From the NCBI GenBank assembly GCA_024734555.1, contig JANPWX010000201.1:558001-622000 (forward strand): a stretch of DNA of 64,000 nucleotides, in the 5' to 3' direction. Origin of the DNA: Trochalopteron elliotii. Taxonomy: Eukaryota; Chordata; Aves; Passeriformes; Leiothrichidae. The translations under genes were made by a program, and so were the position numbers. Of the stretch, positions 11,437 through 25,031 are shown piece by piece. Positions within the stretch are counted from its first letter, which is position 1. Each line of letters begins with the position of its first letter. The notes below the pieces were generated by a model. The model did no database searches, was not told where the DNA came from, and saw nothing but the letters and a program-made list of their open reading frames with translations.

Positions 11437-13443
11437 CAACACTTTGGTTGAAAACTGCCTGACAAACAGCAGCTAGTTACGAGCATTTTGCTAATGCCTC
11501 ATTTACCAACAAAGTTGCTTCACTTCATAGGAACCTGTATGGTGCTGAGCTTTGAATTGATGATTAAAACAGTGTTGATAACACATCAGTGTTTTAACCA
11601 CTGCTGGACTGTGCTTGACTCGAGGTATTCTGTTTCTCATGGTGGTTTTTGGTGCCTGGCACCAAAGGGGTTTGAGGTAAAGATGAATTTTCATGAATGT
11701 GCTCAGTTGCATCTCTGATTTCTGCACCTCATCAATAGAGTTCAGGGATAAGAAGGTGGGAAAGCTCAGCAGCAGAGTTCTATCATGGGATCATATTAGA
11801 GTCATCTGTTGGTGTTGGGAGGAGGGATGGCCCCACAGCTCTTTGGGTTGGGGCACTAAAAACCCCAAAAGTAGGTGTAGCCTGTATTTGGGAAATGGGC
11901 ATAAACAACCTGTCCCCAGACACTGCCATTAGTACGTGGGGGACTCGTGTGTTGGGTGGGCATGGCCCTGTTGTCCTGCAGCACTGACAGTGCCTTGTTC
12001 CTGGTCCTTGCCTGCTTCTGGCCCTCCTTATGTGACTGAGAAACAGAGAGATTTTCCCCAGAAGCTCTGTTAGTCTTGCCTCAAAGCATTCACCTGAATT
12101 GTGAATACCTGGTAAAGGTAAAATGCTTTTCTTCATATGACACCTTCTAAGTGATGGCACTTTTGTTAAGAAAGCATTGAAACAGGATCACAAGGCTGCA
12201 CAGATGCACAATGAACGTACCAAAGCTTCGTGCAAAGTGGATGGTTGTGAAGACAAAGTCTCATTGCTGGAAGTATAAAATTTTTAAAAATGCTTGTTAT
12301 TTCCCTGAAGAAGCCTGATATGAATCATCTCGTTGATATTCTAATGGACTTATATGGTACAAATATTCTGATTAAATCAGAAAAAGCATAATGACTTCAT
12401 TATCAGATACATTTTTGTTCTATTTAAATTCATCCATCTATCAAAAATGCTCAGTGAAATACTAGAAGGGCACTCACTAGTTGCAAAACAGATTAATTTC
12501 AAATTCTAATGGACAGGAATTGATCTAATCATCACATCAGGATACTTGCAGAATTAAAAAAGCAACCAAAACCCACTCAGAAGTCAAAGGTTTTATTTTT
12601 TGGACACTGATAGCTACAAAATGTGGAGAAAAATCTTTTCCCTTGCTCTGATTTTAAGATAGCTGTCTACATGCCAATTGTCTGCATTAAAAAAAACAAA
12701 AAACAACCCAGCTTCTTCCTTGTAACAAAGCTGTGCTCTCCCTGCTCCAGCTTTTAGAACATTTTGTTCTAGTTGGAAAACCAAGCTTCACAGAAACCAT
12801 GTTATTCCATGTGAAGCTAGAGCAGACCTGGGACTGTGGCCTGTCTTGGATAAATTCAGAATTTCAGAGCACTAGTGCTGGTTTGTATCTGAACCAAGGG
12901 TTCACCAGGGAACACTTGGGTTTTGGGCCCTGGGCATCTGATTGCTGCTGAAGCACTCTGAGTGGGAAGTGCCTGGGAGATGTCTGTGAAGAAAAGGCCA
13001 GGAGAAGTGTCTGGCTATGGAGAAACACCCCAAATGTACAGGGAACCTCATGAAGGGTTGGGGCTCTGAGCACTGCTCCTCTGCTGGTGGCAATGTTCCT
13101 CTTGGGTTTCTTATGTGATGCACCCAGGAAATCCTCTCCAGGAGGTTTACCTTTGATCATGTGAACTTGAACTGTATTGCTAAATTTTAATGGTCTTCAA
13201 TAGTCTTCACCCTGCTTTTTACAGAGTGCCCTGATATTATACACTGTAGATGGGATTTTTGGAAACCTCTTCTCCTTCCTTCCCTGCTCTCTGGCCTGAC
13301 TCAGCCTCAAGCCACCTCAGTCTGTTTCCCCAATCAAAAATGCATTTTTTTGCATTTCTGTGAAGTTAGTCTTGGCTCCCTCAGACCCTTTTCTCCCAAT
13401 TTTTGCCATGGAGATTCTTGCACATTTTCACATGTTGATTACA

Positions 13444-13458
13444 ACCCGCTCAGCGGGT
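13444..13458. repeat. Short perfect inverted repeat ACCCGCT-C-AGCGGGT
   Basis: Two 7-bp arms flank a single base, and each arm carries a CpG. It is too short to be an RNA gene. Confidence 0.4.
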
Positions 13459-15339
13459 CCTTCTCTCTGCTCTCCTAGCCTGCCCAGGGTTGCTGGTGGC
13501 CCTGCCTGGTCCTGCAGACAGGTTGGGAGTGGCCTCCTGGTGAGCCAGCTCCTCTCTTGGGACACATCCAAGCTCACCATCAACAAGCTGAGCTGGGGTG
13601 AAGTGTGAGATCTCCAGCCCGTGTGGCAGGAAAAGCAGTGGAAAGAGAAGCAGGCAGGCAGCAGTTGAATCAAATCAATCTCTTTGTGGTTCCCTTCTCA
13701 CATCTCTGAATGTCTCAAAATATCACTGAACTTTATTCCCTCCTGGTAATACTGCAGAGCTGCTGACAAAATCCGTTTGCATTTTTCAAACTGCTCTTTT
13801 AAATGCTGTTTAGAGCAGAAAACTGGTGCATAGCTGGCATCATCCTTTCTCCTGCACCCTGGTAACTCTGCTTGGCCATGACATGGCCACATGCCCACCA
13901 GAACTAACGAAAGTCCCCATTCTTACCTCATCCATAAATGCATGGAATTCACCTGTGCAGTTACAGGCTTTTACCCTTGTTACTCTTATCTCCCCCCCAA
14001 CTTCAATGCCTGTTGCATTCATTTGCAATTACATTGCATACAACTAATGTAATTACTCTGCAAAACAGATTAGTATCTAACACCTGCTCTACTTCTAATT
14101 TAAATAACTGCCTTAAAATTATTCATGAAGAGAGTAATTTGCTGATGCTTCTCTTAGGGCTAATCCTTGCTTAGGCAGCACAGGTAACAGTACCTGGTTG
14201 TATATTTGCTTTTTTTCTTAGGAGTGTGCTTTCAGTTGCTTGTATCTTTGTCCATCTTCTAATCCTCAGACATATTTCACTTAGGAATGTTTCAACTGAA
14301 ACTTGAATCAGTCTAAGGAAAAAATCCTAAATTGTTGATGCTAAAAATGCTCTTACAGCATTTAGCAGTGTTAGCAGGATTCTTGGCCATTTGCAGGCAA
14401 CTGGGAACTGAATGGGTCAACATTTTATTTGAAGAGTTCTAACCCCAGTCAGTAGCAGGGATGGTGCTGAAGCAAATCCCAGTTCAATCACAAACCTTCC
14501 CAGAATTTCAGAGAATTGATTTGTGCAGTGGGGTACCTGGTTCCCTTTCTGCTGTCCCAGCTGTAGGATTTATCTGACAAGATCTGAGCGTGGATAAACT
14601 CCCATAACAAAAGATCCAAAAGGTTTGTATGAATAAGGATACATTTTCACTAAATTAGCAAGAAACATAACTGTCACACTATTCTGCTCCCTTAACCAAT
14701 GTTTCTCTGCCTACCTGAAAGCACAAAACCAGCAGAAGTTTTAAGCTAAGCACAGAAAAATATTGAATTCCGCTAAGGAAGGAAGAATACATTTTTTCAG
14801 TATTACTTTCATCATGTCCACCTGGCATTGGTTCTGAAATATTAAGTGTTCACACTTTACAGACCTTGGTGTTACTGAAAAATTAGAATGAAGACAAGAA
14901 CAAACTAGATTAGAGCTCCTCCTTAATTATAGACTATAATTCCAGCGCTGATGCTCTTGAAGGATATACATTTATGATAATTAAAACTCAGAAAAATCTT
15001 CATAGTGAGAGTTTTCATCTTCACACCAGTGATGATTTTGCAAGTTGCACCAATCATTTCTAGATATGCTTTTGGAAATGGCTGTATAAGATATAATTTT
15101 TCTCCTACTTGTAGCAATTTGGAGTAAAACAAAGTGCTGCCACTTAAAATTTTTCAGTGCCCTTTTACTGAGCTTAGGCCATTTCAAATGACATTTCCCA
15201 GGTAGCATGGGAACAAATCATCAGCAGGGTAGTCATGTTTAGCTGCTCATTAATGAAATCAGTGTTCTGAAGCATGGATTGGCAGAATGAACAAAGCTAA
15301 GGCAATTACTAAACTCTCTGCAGAAATGTGTAGAAAATT

Positions 15340-16560
15340 GAGGGTCTCATTTAAATTGTTAACATCTTACCAGTACTAGATTTGAACCTAAGAAACAATT
15401 AATTTGATCATCTGCCATACATACTAATTATAATGATGATGAAACGGTTGAGAGGGACTTCACATTTGGTGGGAAAAGGAGATAGGAAAATAATGTAATA
15501 CAGAGTTGGCAGTGTATTGAATTGCTTTCCCTCTTGAGCATCACTTGCCCCTCTTGGTGGGAGGGAGAAGAGCAAGGGGAGGACACACAGGAGATGCCAC
15601 AGGGCTGCTCATCCCTGGCTGTGCCTCAATTACTGTCACAGGTGGTGCTCCCAGAGCAGCAGAGCCACAAGCCTTTCCCACATGTGGGAGTTTCCTGCTC
15701 ACCAGCTACCAGCCCACAGGTCCTTCCAGGAGAGCAGGCCTGGCATTACTAATGTCTCACACCACACCAGCCAAGTCATTAATTTTCTGATTAACAGCAC
15801 TTCTTACAAAAAGAGACTAAACTGTGCATTGCTCTAAACATAAATCTAGTGCAGTGGCACTAAATTGGGTAGGAGCGAGTCAAACAGCCCAACTGAAGCT
15901 CATACCTTGCTAACAGGCCATTTAGATAGGCAGGCCATAACTCCTGAGCAGCCTGAAATAAATCTGTGGTGTACATAGTTTCCAAAATGCCTACATTATC
16001 TATTGCTTAATCAGTGGTTGTGTAAGAAATCACTGTGGTTATTGGAGCATAGGAAACAGCTTTACTGCTTCCATTAAGAAGTACCATTATGCTATAGCAA
16101 CCCATTATCTTCGTAAATCATTTGTACTGGGAATATATTTGTCAGGTTTCAAACAGATTGTGTAATTATCACATAATTTTATTTCAAGGGTTCATAACAG
16201 GGAATTAGATATGACATTTGGTAATATAAACAGTGCACTTGACTCGCATAGCAGTTAGCCATAAATGTGTAAAGAACCTGGCTCTAAAGGATTTTTATAA
16301 TGCTTTGACAACAGGTTTTCAGAATTCATATTGTGCATATGACATATATAAGGGTAGCTTGTGAGACATTGGATCAGCAGGACAAGTGACAAATGTTGTG
16401 AAGTGAGCACAAGTGCTTTGCAGTATGTTAGAGCTGCCAACGTGTTGTCCACAATGCTTCTGGTGGAAAAAGTTATGAAGGAAAAAAGAATCCTAGGAAA
16501 GGTTAGAAAACTAATAAAATTTCCTATATTTGTTACAGAAAACCTCTTAAATGTGGAAGA
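15340..16560. other. AT-rich block, candidate conserved non-coding DNA
   Basis: This stretch carries many homeodomain-type words, for example ATTAATTTGAT at about 15398, CTAATTATAATGATGATGA at 15424-15442 and TGTGTAATTATCACATAATTTTA near 16160. In composition it resembles vertebrate developmental enhancers. However, a GC-rich patch interrupts it at 15540-15740. No coding or repeat identity was found. Conservation has not been tested, and AT-rich neutral DNA can look the same. Confidence 0.25.
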
Positions 16561-19500
16561 TTCAGAAATGGGAGAGGTAATAGACCAGTAGCACAGTGTC
16601 AGTGTTAATGATGCCTGGCAATGTGTTAATTTTCCTTTGTACCTGGAACATGTTTTGAGAAATACATCACTGATTTAGCAAAAGAACCAGTGATTTGTCA
16701 TGTCTAGCTGTATGACATGTGCTGTGAAACTGAGCAGTGTCCAGAATCTTTTCTGCTGTGAGTATTAGGGCCTCCAGTATATTAAAGAGCTCTAATATGG
16801 CTATGGGGTCTTGTAATTTCACTTACTTGATGAAGTTCATAAGGCTGATTTCATAATTACTCAATTTGCTCTTCTGCAAAGTGAATGTGAAATCCTCTGC
16901 CTCCTGTGGGTGCCCAGAGAAGCCAAACTAAGTGAAGTCTTCTGATAACTACAGTGTAAATGCAGTCTTGTTTTCACAATGCAGCAATGCTGTGTGGCAG
17001 GCTGACAAAGGAAAAGTTATGTCTGGAAACTGTGAGCACCTTCCCCAGCTCCCAGAACAACTATAAGGCTGGAAATCCACACTTATTACCAAGCACATCC
17101 TGCTTTCTGATTATTGTGTTTCACTGCTAAGTCAGAATGTACCATCTTTCCAAAGTAAATTTCCTCATCCCATTTTCCCAGTAGTCCTTTAAATCCTTGA
17201 TCCATAACCAGGGAGCTGCTATCTCTGAAATTGATATGTTTTTCTAAAATGTTACAATGAATTGGGTATTTTTTTAATCCTAAAATAGGAATGGCTATCA
17301 AAACAGACATCTGTTGTTGGACTGAACCTACTGGAGTGACAGCAGGGTACAAATAAAAATGACCATTATTAAACCTTTTTCTAGACAAGTTTTGCTTGTA
17401 AATCCTGGCCTTCACACTTCTGAACTCTTTGTTCCTGCACTAATTGTTCCATATCCCTCAGCATTTACAATTTAAATAGTATTGACCTAAATTATTACTA
17501 TAGTTTTACATAATACAACTCTAACAGAAAAGGCTTTTCCTCCTTTACATTTAGAGAGATTTTTAATACCTTATGATAAAAGAGTAATGCACTGAGTAGC
17601 TGAATATTCCAAATACAGACATTTGAGGAGAGGGAAATTGGGCAGTGGTGCTCTGGACAACTTTCTTTTCACTCTCTCCCAACCTGTTCTTACCTGTTCT
17701 TAACTTGCAGGACAGGATTCCTGCTGCTATACATTGCATGTGGCACAGGATGCACATGGCTCAGGAAATACTGGAAGTGCACACACCTCTCGCTGCCTGT
17801 GACTTTAGGCATTATTTGGGCAGCTTTTGTTGTTCAAAAATGCAGATCACAGCTGGCTGCTGCTGAGGCTTTTGCTAGTTCTTTGTTTACCCAAGGCAAG
17901 TTGCTTTTACTTCTGTCACTGTCAATTACTGCAAAATCCATTATCCTCTTGATTAACAAGTGGGCTTTATTTCCATCTAAAGGCTGTGGCGAGGAACTTG
18001 GGAGCTTAGCAAATTGGGTTGATTACAGGAGTGACACATGGGTGATGTCCTTGACACCAACATACAGATTGTGATACTGCCAAGCTCTTTATGTCTGATT
18101 AACTGAGCAAAGGCCTTTTGAGAAACAGTGTGTCCTGAAGGCACTACAACTTGCATTTTTAATATATGGTTCCAATCACCTCTCTACAAAGATGGTTAGT
18201 ATTTTATTTTTAAAAAGCAGGCAATAGACAACTTGATGACACAAGTTTTAAGTGAAATTGCTGCAGGCTAATGAGAAACAAGCTATGGCTGCAAAACTGG
18301 TCATTCTATTTTTTCAAACTTATATTGCATTTAATTTTACATAAAATGACATAGCAGTTAGTAGACACCCTCTGTCTTCCAGCAATAACCAGGGGGCAAA
18401 AGTAACTCAGAAAGCCAAGTGTTTAAAAGCAGTGAATTCAGAAAAAGCTTGACAGCCCTAATTAAGGGATACAACAAATAAAACTAGTATAATAAAAATG
18501 TGTAGTAACATGCAAACAAGATCACAAACAGTATCTGGCCTGGAATCTAAAATGTGAAGAAACACTAGTGGTTGGCCAGCCTGATAAAGATAAGCCTTTC
18601 CCAATCTCATGGAAAATCTTTATTCAGTGCACTCCATGTGAACTGTGGTGTGGGGTCAGGGAAAACTGTTACAGTCCTGAACCCTTCCATTGTTACCTAA
18701 CCAGGGAGGAAACACTTGGGTAACACAACCCATCATGGCTAGGGTGGATCCACCTCAATGCTGTCCCTGTTTGCAGACGAGCCAGCTCTTATTTCACACT
18801 GCCCTTACTGCCTCCCAAATGCCAGAACCGTGCTGATCCCACTCCTTGGGTGACACCAGCTCAGTCAGGTGTGAGATGGTCCCTGTGTCTGAAGCCGCCT
18901 GGGTATGGAAGGGGCTTTTCCCCAGCCAGTTCTTGTCCTTCTGGTAAAGGCTTTAACAGAAGCTAAGCTTTGTTCTGACAAACACGGCTCTGTTTGGAGA
19001 GCACCCAGCCTGAGGCACCCAGAGCCAGGGTCAGCCTGCTGGGAAGGTCCTGTGTGCAGGGCTATCACCAGCAGCACTTTACTGGTGAGGATGAGTGAAG
19101 GTAACCAGATTTCATGTCAGCCTGGGCTATTCTGGGTCACTAAATGGGATTGCATCTCTTCTGCCTGAGATGTGTGGAGCTGTAACACTCCACATTCCAC
19201 AGCACTTCTTATCCTGCTTTACTTCCAGGTATTTAGCAAACCACCTGGAATTGTAGGATAGGATTTTGTTGTGTATAGGAGGCAAAGGACAGAAAGTGCA
19301 GCCTAGGGAGAGGGATTAAAACGTCTTTGAGTGTTCAGCCACACTCTGATTATTCACCGTGGCAGGGCTTGGGCCACCACTGCCCACTGAGAGCAGAGCT
19401 TGAGAAGCTGCTCACTCCTGGCATGGCCTTTCAGCAGCTGCATTCCCAGCACATCCCTGGGTTACAGTCTGTTAGAGAGTGGCCTGTGAAGAGCCTCTGC

Positions 19501-22500
19501 AGAGCTTGTGTTAGGGCTGCTCTGAGCAGCCCAGCACTTTTATGTGTTATTCAGAGACTACCTGAGAATGGCAAAGAGCTTGCCTTTTCTAACTATGTAC
19601 ACTGCATAAATAATGCATGTCCCTGTGCAGCAGAGCTGGGGAAAATGTTTGCAGGACTTCAGGACCTGAAGGATATTGATATGAAAGACACAAACCTATA
19701 CATTTAATTGTAGTGTTTTACTTTAGTTTTTACTTATTTTGATGTACATAGTGAGCAGGGAACTTTAACATGTGCATTATTTTGGCCTTACTGGACAAGA
19801 TCAATATTTTATGCATTTATTTGGATTACTTTTTAAAAGGTCTAATACTATGCATACATTGGAAAAATCTCTGAAATCCAATAAGAACAAGACCTTTATT
19901 AATTCTTCTTCAATTGTACCCTAAATCAAATAGCTTTCTACAAACATGTGCATCAAAATAGTTCCCAAAATTGCTGTTCACTTTCCCACCACTCTAGTCT
20001 GTTTTAGGGCAGTGGCGTAAATCTACATTTGGCCTTAAAGTGCCAAGTGGCCAAGAGTGCCTTGAAGGTTTATTAGTCTCTGGTTCATAAGGGAGTGAGT
20101 AAATATAAATTTCAAATGTCAAGGACTCTAAAGGAGAATGTTTGGCTTTTTTCATACTGAAAATGCTCAGTTCATTCAGAGCTCGACTGCAGCCCCAGCA
20201 GCTGTGCTGCCAGGAAGTAGAGAGGTGTGAGGGTAAGCTAGGGCTCTGATAAAACCAAAATCTTGAGTCATTTGGGAACCTGGAGGAAACAGACTCATAC
20301 TATTTATCATGTGGGCTACCAAGTTCTCCAAGGCCAGTCCTAAAGGATTTAATATAGACTGGTTTAAAGATGCTAAAGGCCCATGTGTTTATTTTACCTG
20401 GTCTTTCTTTGTGAGAAGGGGTGCCAGGCCTACAGCTGACCTCAGCTGGGAGCAAGTTGCCTTGGCTATAGGAGCTACTTGGTTTTCCAGCAGCAACTGA
20501 GACCATATCAGAAGCTCAGGAGGCATATTTTTAACTTGTCCTTTAGAAATGGGCAGAGCCTGATTTCCCTTATTACCAGGATAAGGTCACTTAGCAGCCT
20601 GTCTGTGCCATGGAAAAGCCATCAAGTGGATTAGCAAGGGTAAGGAAAGCCCTGGATGTCACAACAACTTCTTCAATATTCTTAACTAAAACCAGAGTAT
20701 ACTCAGCCTAATCTTAACTCATATTTACTTTGGCACTTTCATTTGGAGGGATAATGAGAGAGATGTGCAGGAATATTTAGTTTGCAAGGAAGACTGAGTT
20801 GTGTTATCCCAGCAATGTCAGCACAGGACAATGGCAAGGGAAGAAGAATGACACTGCCTGAGTGGCAGAGGATGCTCTGGAGGAACAAGGGATTTTGTCT
20901 CTGATTGGGGCCAAATGCTTGAGCCTAGATTTGCTGAGCATCCCAAATATTTTCAGCAAGTGCTGGAGTAAAGAAAACTCGATGTTGCCCTTGCATATTT
21001 GCAGCCTTGCAGGAAGGCTGTGTAGCTGTGCCTGCTCAGCCCCAGGCAGCTGCTGGGCACTCCCAGCCTCCTGCTGGGTACACAGGGCAGTTACCACTGG
21101 ACTGGCACGTTGGCCTGGGCTATTTCTCCTCTCACATTATGTGCCACAAGCAGGAAACCACAGTGGGATGAGCAAATTCCTGCACTACCCATGTAGAAGG
21201 CAATGGGGATGGGTAGAGATCAAGCTTTGGTGTCCCTACTTTCTTGTCTCCACTCTACCAACAGCAGAGGCGTAAAATCCCATTTTTTCTATTGACCTGC
21301 CTCTTACAGTAACTGGAGTTATTGCAGATAAGTGCCTATAAAAGCTCTGTCAACAATCATACAGGAATTTCAATGAGAAAATGCAATGCAAAAATGGTAC
21401 TAAATAATTTTTTCCAGAAAAGAATTCTTCCTGGTAAACAAATCACAAAGCTAATGTTAAAGAACAAATTTTTGTCAAATTGCACAGGGTTATACACTCA
21501 AAGAAGATATTTTGTACATAATAATGAACTATCATTAGCCCATTTCTCTTATTTGTGTTTAGAGACACAGTTTGGACCTAGGGTTTACTCAGGTGTTTGG
21601 GACATGGACTTTCTTTTAAAAGGGATATTTTTGGCAAATTTTACTCTCCTTTAGTTGTGATCCTAGTCATGGAGGAGGTTCCTCATAGTGAGAAATTAGA
21701 GGAAATGTTCCCCCATTTCCGTGCCTTCACTGCAGCACGTGAAACTTGGTCACAGACCAAGGCAGGTTTTACAGAAGGACTTTGTAACACAGTAAAAACT
21801 ACTGCAATGTTTGGTCTGGATACCTCCCACAAGACTTTAGGCATTGAAGGTGAATGTTGAAAATCTGAAAAGTCACAGCAGACCAGAGGGAGGAGAGACT
21901 GGAGTGACTACACTGACATTGTTGGGGTCTTAACTGGCTCTTTAACATTACATGAGCCTCTTCCACCATGACAAGAAGTCTCCTCAATTACTGCAAAGGC
22001 AGTAATTGATATCAAAGCTATCTGCACCATTTTGTTTGGAAGGCAATACTGCTTTGCCACTATCTCTGGGAAAACTAAATGAGTTCATTGTAATTGCTAA
22101 TTCTGAACACTGGTGGATTTCCTTCAACAATTTACAGAGAAAAGCATGTCACAAACTTCCAGGCTCTTTCTTTGAACTACTAATTTTTGTTCAATGAACA
22201 ACGTACGACTTGATCATTCTAATTTTTGTTCTGTATTTCAAATTAGTTGGAGAAATTTTACCTTGAAATTAGACTGCAGTATTTGCTGTTCCTGTGAAGG
22301 CATTATTTAATGATTTTCCATGTGCTACAAGTGGAGCAACAGGCATATGCTTCATGATATACTAATTGTATTTCAGTTCTTGCGTAACTTGCTAAAGTAA
22401 GAAAAAAAATAAAGTGTCCTAATTTGCTGTTGGAGCAGTAAGTTCTAGACTTGTTAGGAAGCTGCTCTCAATTTTAAAATTAGGGCTTAAGTTTCCCTGG

Positions 22501-24980
22501 TTTGCATTCCCAATATCATGGGTCTCAGTCATGTTTAACGTGGGGACATCACGTGTGTACAGCAGCTCCACACAGTGTCTCAGTGCCATTTTTTCCCTCC
22601 AATGATGATAGTGATGATGAGAGGCCCAGTGCAATTGGAAGGGACATCTTTGCTTTGTGGGACCTGACACTGCTTTTAAAGGATGATTTTTGCAGGTCCA
22701 ATCTTGTGGCATATATCTAGAGAATGCAATGAGAACTGTCTGTAGGGTTTTCTTTCTGTTACATAGTAATACCTATTTAGAAGCACTTGCTTTAGTGAAG
22801 GTAGAAGAATATTGTGTAAATACATTTATCAAAATAAATTATACAGATAAAAATACCCAGGGTATTCCTTATAACAGCATATACTCAAAAAAATAAAAAG
22901 CTTTTAGATGTATCAGTTTTGAAGTAGATAGGAGTAAACAGACTAAAAGCTTTTATTAACTCAGTCTATACAATGAACTGGTAATCCAAAAATTGACTGA
23001 ACAGATTGCCTCAGGGACATATAATAAAACAGAATAGTGTTCAAAATACACCTTGAAGAGAAACAGGAGCAAAGATATAAAATTATGGATGAAGATGAAA
23101 CTTTAAATGATGGCAACTTTTTACAAGAATTTGAATTTCTACTCTCCTAATGGAATCTCTGGATATAGATATTGTCATTTTGGAGTCTTTGGTTCTGCAC
23201 TGCCTGCAGTGGAGCAGTATTTGCTGTTCCTGGAAAACAAGCCTTCCACAAACGCTGGGAGGGGGAAAAACATAATTATGAGTATCAGATGAATTATACC
23301 ATAGAATTTATGGAAATACTTATTACATTTGGTAATGAATTGGGTTTGTCAGTGGTTGCATAAATTTAGAATTTATTTCCTAAAATCATCCATAGTTTAT
23401 TGGCAAGATGGAATTGGACAGCAGGTCCAGGTTTGGAAGTTGTATGTTTGATACTGGCAAAGTGGCACCAACAGTGCATGTTTGCAACTGAAGAAAAACC
23501 ATTACAATATTTATCCAGCCAAATGTTTCATCTGATTAGTGCTAATCAAGCCACCAAGGGGAAATTAGTAAGATGTGGTGAAAAGGTTATCAAGTTTCAT
23601 TTAGAATGAAATGCAACCAGAAAATACATTAAAAGAAATACTTAGATTTAATTTGGGAAATATCTTGCAGCAAATAATTAATTTTTATACACTTAATTTT
23701 CTCTTTCCACGAAAAAATCTCTCAAAGCATTTTGAGTCCTTGTCTCTGTCAGTGCACTAAATTAGGCTATATTTTGCATCCCTGGGGCATTTCTCCTGGA
23801 AAAGGAGTCCTTTTACCTTTTGGATTGTTGCTTTCTGTATCTGGGGATTTTGCAGCTTTGCAAAAGTTGTTGGAGCTCGTCCTGCACTCCTGCGCAGATT
23901 GACTCCCCTGCAAGCAGCTGCATTGCTGAATGACTCAATCTCTGAAAACAGTAGGTTTTCTGTAAACGTTTCTTAAATTACCTGGCAAAACATAAAGACA
24001 AATAAGAGGTGAGTGAGGCACATACCCTTTATTCCTGCAGTGAAAGCAGCTGGTTATAGATTTAAGAAAATGAGGAGTGGTGTTTTGCTTCTCAGTCCCT
24101 GCTACTACTGTGTAAATGACTCTATCCAATTAGAGTGTAATGTGTTGACTTTATTATGTGATGGCAGATTGTGCTTATGCTCTAACAACCACTGTAGCTC
24201 ACCAGAAAATAGGTGTGCTCAAAGCATGATGATGCTTTGTTCAAACCAATGGTGCCAGTAAAATTACTTCCTCGCTGTGCATATTATGGGAAATGTCTTA
24301 AAAGCCTCTTTCCCTGGGTTGCCTGTGCTGGCATTGCCTCCGGTAGGAGCTTTGCCATTGACTTCACAGGCAGCAGGCAGAGGTCAAGCATTTCTCCAAA
24401 GAGACATCTGTGTGACACCAAGGGGCACTTTAGGCCAGGGCAGTGTTACTATGGGCCTTGGATGGGGCTTCAGAAGGAGCTGACTCTGTTCCCTGCTCTG
24501 GGGGAGATTCGCCTCCTTCACCTTGCTCAGGATTAAGTTCTTTGTCAGGTGGGGTTAAGGCTTTTTCCTCTCATTTGTTTGTCTGTACTTAGATCGTGCT
24601 CTGATGTTACTGTGTTAATGTGAGCTGCTGGATCTTTTTTCCCAGGTGTGACAGAGACTTGGTTGTAACATACAGTGCTCTTAAGCCCAACTAATCAAAG
24701 CATCCATCTTCAGAAATCTCTAAAGTCCTGCAGATATTAGCCTATGTCCCTGTGGTACACATTAAAATTTAAAAAGTCATGAATGCTATTCACAAATATA
24801 TGCTCAGTTACTGAGTGTGCCACTTCCCAAATTTGACAACATGCACTGTACTTCATCAGGTAATGATTTTGCATCTGCAATTTATAAAAGTGACTACTTG
24901 ACAGAAACTAATTTCTGCAGTTGTTTAAATACAAATTAATTTTGATCAGATAATCGGCTTTAAAAAGTACCTCTTGGAGA
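16561..24980. other. Gene-free stretch
   Basis: No supported gene, RNA gene or interspersed repeat was seen. GC-richer patches at about 18640-19170, 19330-19680 and 20860-21130 contain forward frames of up to 137 codons. None has a recognisable domain, signal peptide or repeat structure, and I could not see convincing paired splice sites around them. Confidence 0.5.
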
Positions 24981-24991
24981 TAGCATGTGAG

Positions 24992-25031
24992 TCCAGGTGG
25001 GTACTCCCTCATCCAAGTGGGTACCCCTCCT
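24992..25031. repeat. 20-bp imperfect tandem duplication
   Basis: Two adjacent copies of a 20-bp unit beginning TCCARGTGGGTAC lie at 24992-25011 and 25012-25031. They differ at a few positions. Confidence 0.7.

Larger units (their letters stand above)
7211..15339. other. Gene-free stretch
   Basis: No supported gene or RNA gene was seen. Small palindromes and consensus transcription-factor words are listed separately (7686, 9115, 10112, 11360, 11413, 13444). Moderately GC-rich patches at about 8870-9160, 11780-12020, 12890-13130 and 13440-13660 do not match a repeat family I recognise. Open frames are 125 codons or shorter. Confidence 0.55.

Noticed and set aside
19327..19707. 126-codon forward frame considered as a possible exon
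   Set aside because: It has a plausible-looking C-terminal helix composition but no homology recalled and no clear paired splice sites.
20862..21275. 137-codon forward frame with Cys/Ala-rich middle
   Set aside because: No family recognised. The Cys pattern is irregular and overlaps a minus-strand frame of similar quality.
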